64,000 nt of DNA from the NCBI RefSeq assembly GCF_019511605.1, contig NZ_JAEUAV010000009.1, positions 163,325-227,324 on the forward strand. Reading direction: 5' to 3'. Of the stretch, positions 57,790-64,000 are shown piece by piece. Positions within the stretch are counted from its first letter, which is position 1. The number at the start of each line of letters is the position of its first letter. Source of the stretch: Paraburkholderia phenoliruptrix. Lineage in GTDB: Bacteria > Pseudomonadota > Gammaproteobacteria > Burkholderiales > Burkholderiaceae. The position numbers and the translations under genes were made by a program. The notes under the pieces are model-generated. The model saw nothing but the letters and a program-made list of their open reading frames with translations. It had not been told where the DNA came from and made no database searches.

Positions 57790-58745
57790 GTGCGTACTCC
57801 TTCGAGTGCTTTCGCGAGGCTGTCGGCACAACGCATCGACGCAACGAGGCCGCCCAGCGCCGGAAGCGGACCGATGTGCTGCACGCGGTTTTGCCTCACG
57901 AACGGCAGCGCGCCCCACAATGGGCTGCGCGCAAGTTGTGCGGCCACGCCGGGCGGCACGCCGATTGTCACGACCTGCGCATCGGCACGTTTGGCGAGCG
58001 CGCCCAGGTCCGCCTCAGTCGTGCCTTGCGGATCGGCGGCCTCCTGCCAGGCGTTATCGATGCCGAGCGCGTGCAGCACGCCGCCAAACAGGCTGTTTCT
58101 GCCGAACACGGCGATGTGCCGGTCGTCAATCGGACGCAGTAGATAGACAGGGCGCCGCGTCGCGCGAAAACCCGCGAGACGCGCGCGCGCGTCGGCGAGA
58201 CTCGCGTCGGCTTGCGCGAACAGCGCCTGCGCCGCGGCGCCGCGGCCGAGGGTGTCGGCGAGCTTGCGCGTCGCGGCCTGCACCGCCGGATAAACGTCGA
58301 CGCCGGGACCGAAGAGCGGCACCGTAAGCGTCGGCGCAATCCGTTCCAGCAAGCCGCGCAGCGGCGCATGCCACGGCGTGATCACGATGAGTTCGGGCTT
58401 GAGCGCCGCGAGCACCTCGAAGTTCGGCTGATACAGGAGACCCGTGTCGACGACTGAAGGCGGCAACGCCGGAACCCCGTCGAGCCTGGCATACCAGGCG
58501 GGGCGCGAAACGCCGACCGGCACCACGCCTAGCGACAGCACCACTTCCGTGAGCGGCCAGTCCAGCACCACGACGCGAGTGGGCGGCTTGCGGTTTGCGC
58601 CTTCGACTGCACCGGCGGCCGACACGCTCGCAAAGCCGTCCGCCGCCGCGCGCGCGCACGCAGCGCCCGCCGCCGTGAGCGCCGCCGCCCCGAGCCCGGC
58701 AAGCGCGAGGCGCCGCTTGCCGCTAAAGCGAGCGCCTACCGTCAT
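57786..58745 (-). CDS. fhuD: Siderophore periplasmic-binding protein, FhuD type
   Basis: This iron-siderophore binding protein of 319 residues is delivered to the periplasm. Its N-terminus SGKRRLALAGLGAAALTAAGA resembles a Tat signal (twin Arg). The fold is class III: RVVVLDWPLTEVVLSLGVVPVGVSRPAWYARL, LIVITPWHAP, GRNSLFGGVLHALGIDNAW. It delivers the iron chelate to FhuB, with which it overlaps by four bases. ATG 58745 was chosen; ORF open to 58892 would overlap the receptor gene. Confidence 0.9.
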   Translation of the reverse strand: MTVGARFSGKRRLALAGLGAAALTAAGAACARAAADGFASVSAAGAVEGANRKPPTRVVVLDWPLTEVVLSLGVVPVGVSRPAWYARLDGVPALPPSVVDTGLLYQPNFEVLAALKPELIVITPWHAPLRGLLERIAPTLTVPLFGPGVDVYPAVQAATRKLADTLGRGAAAQALFAQADASLADARARLAGFRATRRPVYLLRPIDDRHIAVFGRNSLFGGVLHALGIDNAWQEAADPQGTTEADLGALAKRADAQVVTIGVPPGVAAQLARSPLWGALPFVRQNRVQHIGPLPALGGLVASMRCADSLAKALEGVRT

Positions 58746-58791
58746 GACCACGTGAGCCGCATGCGCTGCGCGCGCGCCTTGCACATTGCCA

Positions 58792-60981
58792 TCACCATTG
58801 GTAGCGAGCCGTGCCGAGCACCGTACGCGTCGCGCCCCAGTAGCAGACCGCCGCTGTCGTGCAGTACGAGATGTACTCGCGGTCGAACACATTGTTCAGG
58901 TTCAGCGACAGGCGCCAGTTCTGGATGTCGTAATGCGCGCCCAGGTCGACCAGCACGCGCCCCGGCACCGTGAACGTGTTGGCCAGATCGCCCGCGGAAC
59001 TGCTCATGTAGCGCACGCCGGAGCCGACGCCGAAGTTGCGCAGCGGACCGTGGTGGAACGTGTAATCCGCCCACAGCGAAGCCGTGTTGCGAGGTGCGAT
59101 GGTCGGCCGCTTGCCGAGGTTGGCCATCGTGCTGTTCGTCACCACCTGGTTAAGGTAGGTGTACGAAGCGATCACCTTCACCTCCGGCGTGACGTTGGCG
59201 TGTGCTTCGAATTCGATACCACGCGAGCGGATCTGACCCGTCTGGATTGCGTTGGTCGGATGGTTCGGGTCGGTCACCGACACATTGTCCTGCGTCAGCG
59301 TGAACGCCGCGAGCGAGAAGAAGCCGTCGAACCACTTCGGCTGGTAACGCACGCCCGCTTCGACCTGACGCCCCTTGGTCGGCGCAAACGGGGCGCCTGA
59401 ATAGGTGGCGCCGAGCACCGGCTGGAACGATCGCGAATAGCCGATGTACGGCGCAATGCCGTTCTCGAACTCATAGGCGAGCCCGGCGCGCCAGGTGAAC
59501 GCATGGTCGTTCGAGTGGTAGGTCGTGCCTTTGCCCGTGGTGAGCAACGTGGTTTGCTGATTGCCGCCCGTCCAGTCTTCACGCACGCCGAACGTCAATA
59601 CCCAGTTGCGCCAGCGCGCTTCGTCCTGCGCATACACGCCCACCGTGCTCAGCGAATAGTCGAGGCGCGTGTTGGCCTGCTGCGTGGGCAGCGCCGAGAA
59701 ATTCGGGTTGTACAGATCCACGGTGCCGACCACGGCATTGCCTTCGGTGTCGCCAAGCATCGAGCGCTGGTAGTCCAGACCGAACAGCAGCGTGTGCTGT
59801 ACCTCGCCGGTCGCCAGCTTGGCCTGTGCGTGCGTGTCGACCTGGAATTGCGTGTAGTGCTCGTTATCGACGTTGCCCCACATGGACACCGTGCGCTGAT
59901 TCGCGCCGAGGGCGCTCGTCACCGAGGTCTGGTAGTAATGCTGGTCGATGTGCAGATAGCGCAGGTTCTGCGACACGCTGATCTTGTCGTTGATCGCGTG
60001 GTCGAACTGATAGCCGAACCAGTACTGCGTGCGGTGCATGCCGTCGCGGTCCGGATCGCCGAAGTATTTGTCGGGCCCAAGCTGACCGTTCGGGTTACTG
60101 AACAGTGTGGCACCTGCCGGCACGGGATTGAACAGGCCGCCATTCGGATCGCGCTGGAAACTGCCTTGCAGCGTAAACGTCGTATCGCGGTTCGGGCGGA
60201 TGGTGACCGACGGCGCGATGGCAAGCCGCTGGTCCTTGATCTGGCTGACCTGCGTCTCCGCGGTGCGGGCCACGCCCGTCAGGCGGTACAGCACGGTGCC
60301 GTTCTTGTCGACGGGACCGCTCAGGTCGAAGCCCAGCTGATAGTTGTCGTGGTTGCCGATCTGCATCATCACTTCGTGATACGGCTGCTCCATCGGCAGC
60401 TTGCTCACGTAGTTGACGAGACCGCCCGGACTGCCCTGCCCGTACAGCACCGAAGCCGGGCCATGCAGCACCTCCATGCGCTCCATGAAGTACGGGTCGA
60501 TGCGCGGCGTCGCAAAACGCGGCGACTGGTACAGATGCAGGCCGTCCAGATACGAGTCGAGCGTAAAGCCGCGGCCATACAGCTGGTCGAAGCGGATGTC
60601 GGTGCCGTCCTGCGAATAAACGCCTGGCGTGTAGCGCAGCGCCTGGTCGACGGTTTGCGCGCCCTGATCGTCCATCTGCTGGCGCGTGACGACGGAGACG
60701 CTCTGCGGATTCGTGAGCAACGAGGAGTCGGTCTTGGTGCCGGTCATCGAACGTTTGGCGACATAGCCGACGCCCGGACCTTGCGGATCTTCGGCAGCGC
60801 TACGCACCTGAACGGCGGGCAGCTCCTTCGAGGCGTCGGTGCCGGACGCGGCGGCCGGCGACTGCTGCGCATGCGCGCCAAGGCTCGCCAGACCCAACAT
60901 CATTGCAATGTAAATCGGGCGCGGATGCGGCAAGCCGCGCTTGCGCAGAGAACTGCATTTGCCTGCTTTCTCAACGTTCAT
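58792..60981 (-). CDS. TonB-dependent siderophore receptor, FhuA-like
   Basis: This outer-membrane receptor has about 729 residues: signal peptide ending GLASLGAHAQQ, plug (NPQSVSVVTRQQMDDQG, DQALRYTPGVYSQDG, ERMEVLHGPASVLYGQGSPGGLVNYVSK) and a barrel ending in Trp (RTVLGTARYQW). The Cys pair in the last extracellular region (ISYCTTAAVCYWGATRT) is typical of ferrichrome-type receptors. A Fur box lies 100 bases upstream. Start ATG 60981; ribosome site weak (AAGAAG). It lies 46 bases upstream of the fhuD start. Confidence 0.92.
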   Translation of the reverse strand: MNVEKAGKCSSLRKRGLPHPRPIYIAMMLGLASLGAHAQQSPAAASGTDASKELPAVQVRSAAEDPQGPGVGYVAKRSMTGTKTDSSLLTNPQSVSVVTRQQMDDQGAQTVDQALRYTPGVYSQDGTDIRFDQLYGRGFTLDSYLDGLHLYQSPRFATPRIDPYFMERMEVLHGPASVLYGQGSPGGLVNYVSKLPMEQPYHEVMMQIGNHDNYQLGFDLSGPVDKNGTVLYRLTGVARTAETQVSQIKDQRLAIAPSVTIRPNRDTTFTLQGSFQRDPNGGLFNPVPAGATLFSNPNGQLGPDKYFGDPDRDGMHRTQYWFGYQFDHAINDKISVSQNLRYLHIDQHYYQTSVTSALGANQRTVSMWGNVDNEHYTQFQVDTHAQAKLATGEVQHTLLFGLDYQRSMLGDTEGNAVVGTVDLYNPNFSALPTQQANTRLDYSLSTVGVYAQDEARWRNWVLTFGVREDWTGGNQQTTLLTTGKGTTYHSNDHAFTWRAGLAYEFENGIAPYIGYSRSFQPVLGATYSGAPFAPTKGRQVEAGVRYQPKWFDGFFSLAAFTLTQDNVSVTDPNHPTNAIQTGQIRSRGIEFEAHANVTPEVKVIASYTYLNQVVTNSTMANLGKRPTIAPRNTASLWADYTFHHGPLRNFGVGSGVRYMSSSAGDLANTFTVPGRVLVDLGAHYDIQNWRLSLNLNNVFDREYISYCTTAAVCYWGATRTVLGTARYQW

Positions 60982-61541
60982 TCTTCTTGATCCCCATTCT
61001 TTTATCCCCGAGCCAGGCTCGGCGTGTGGACGCCGTTGCTGGTGCCCGGCGATTCTCTCAAGACGGGATATTAATGTAAACAATAATCGTTCGCATTCAA
61101 TGTGGATATTTCTGTGGCGAGCGGGCGACAGGATGGTTTGCATGGTGTCGTGCGATGGGCTGGCCGAATGAGGGGAGTTTCGCGCCGCCTGGAGACGGTG
61201 GAGGCGGCCGCGTGGGGCATCGCGTGAAGTGCGCGGTGACTGGCGAGCGGTGTGCGACGCACGAGCGGTTCGCGTGTGGCTGGAGACCTCGCAGCCGGCC
61301 GGGAGTGTGTTGCCTACCGGCCGGCGGCTGAGTGTTGCGCTGAGTGTCGGGCTAACTGTCGCGCTGAGCGCCGCTCTGAGTGTTGAGCTGACTGTCGCGC
61401 CGAGTGTTGCGCCGAGTGTTGCGCCGAGTGTTGCGCTGACTGTCGCGCTGAGCGCCGTCAAGTCTAGCGCTGCTTGCGGCGCTGCCCGCGCCCATGCTTA
61501 CGGCGATGTTTGTCGGGCCGTCCGCGGCCCGGCTCACCGGA
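60982..61541. repeat. Gap with Fur box and 12-bp repeat array (61330-61459)
   Basis: This 560-base gap lies between the NRPS 3' end and the FhuA-like receptor (both leftward). 61330-61459 is an array of about 11 copies of a 12-base unit like GAGTGTTGCGCC; adjacent copies differ at one to four bases. 61065-61125 is AT-rich with the Fur box. No gene. Confidence 0.78.
61080..61098 (-). promoter_or_regulatory. Fur box before the FhuA-like receptor
   Basis: ACAATAATCGTTCGCATTC, read on the minus strand GAATGCGAACGATTATTGT, resembles the AATGCGAATGATTATCATT form of the Fur box seen in betaproteobacteria. It lies about 100 bases before the receptor start, in an AT-rich segment. Some mismatches, so moderate confidence. 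Confidence 0.7.

Positions 61542-64000
<2,459 letters not shown>

Noticed and set aside
57786..60981. Complete Fhu transporter
   Set aside because: No FhuC-type ATPase is present in the window, so the transporter is incomplete here.
61080..61125. Small gene in the AT-rich stretch before the FhuA-like receptor
   Set aside because: No start with ribosome site; the stretch is better explained as Fur-controlled promoter DNA.

Overview
The window reads as a chromosomal segment of a high-GC betaproteobacterium, most likely Burkholderia or Paraburkholderia. The grounds are GC-rich codon use, long antisense shadow frames, a small HHHH-motif secreted peptide gene, a complete seven-gene hut operon, a double-length UvrA and a hydroxamate-type siderophore region. 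Genus assignment is inference from gene content. I see no phage, IS element, CRISPR array, tRNA or rRNA.

Layout. 1-5.9 kb: 3' end of pdxY, an unknown protein gene, a Liv-type periplasmic binding protein, a secreted DUF3857/transglutaminase-like protein, an HTH protein and a small His-rich secreted peptide behind two adjacent inverted repeats. 6.0-14.6 kb: leftward hutHCUDIFG operon for histidine breakdown through formiminoglutamate deimination and N-formylglutamate hydrolysis. HutC-type palindromes lie before hutH and a strong hairpin terminator follows hutG. 14.7-24 kb: a LysR/epimerase divergent pair, a small membrane protein, a DUF899 protein, an NCS2 purine permease, a PRC-barrel lipoprotein coupled to an MFS exporter, and the divergent argP-like/lysE-like pair.

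24-33.7 kb: the most interesting block. A leftward five-gene set, wecB, bcsB-like, nfrB, nfrA and a DUF4434-like lipoprotein, looks like a c-di-GMP-responsive exopolysaccharide system related to the E. coli Nfr (phage N4 receptor) pathway, with a BcsB-like periplasmic subunit. bcsB, nfrB and nfrA are joined by 4-base stop/start overlaps. NfrB carries a GT2 synthase core and one and a half C-terminal MshEN-like modules. WecB would supply UDP-ManNAc. An AT-richer, gene-free stretch precedes wecB.

34.4-39.3 kb: a DUF1328 mini-protein, a LysR/EamA divergent pair, an isolated RmlC-like epimerase, a GlxA-type AraC regulator and a second AT-rich gap with palindromes. 39.3-45.4 kb: a double-length UvrA (about 1,990 aa, four ABC units) behind a LexA box that fills the -35/-10 spacer. 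45.4-51.3 kb: LysR/SDR pair, aldo-keto reductase, DUF4142 protein, CheV and a PPOX-like protein.

51.6-64 kb: iron region. It holds an MFS exporter, a Fur box, two TonB-dependent siderophore receptors, FhuD- and FhuB-type transporter parts (no ATPase in the window) and the 3' end of a non-ribosomal peptide synthetase (carrier, epimerization, thioesterase), presumably making the cognate siderophore.

A recurring oddity is that many intergenic gaps, and several coding regions, hold degenerate short-period tandem repeats (often 11-12 bp), each locus with its own unit.
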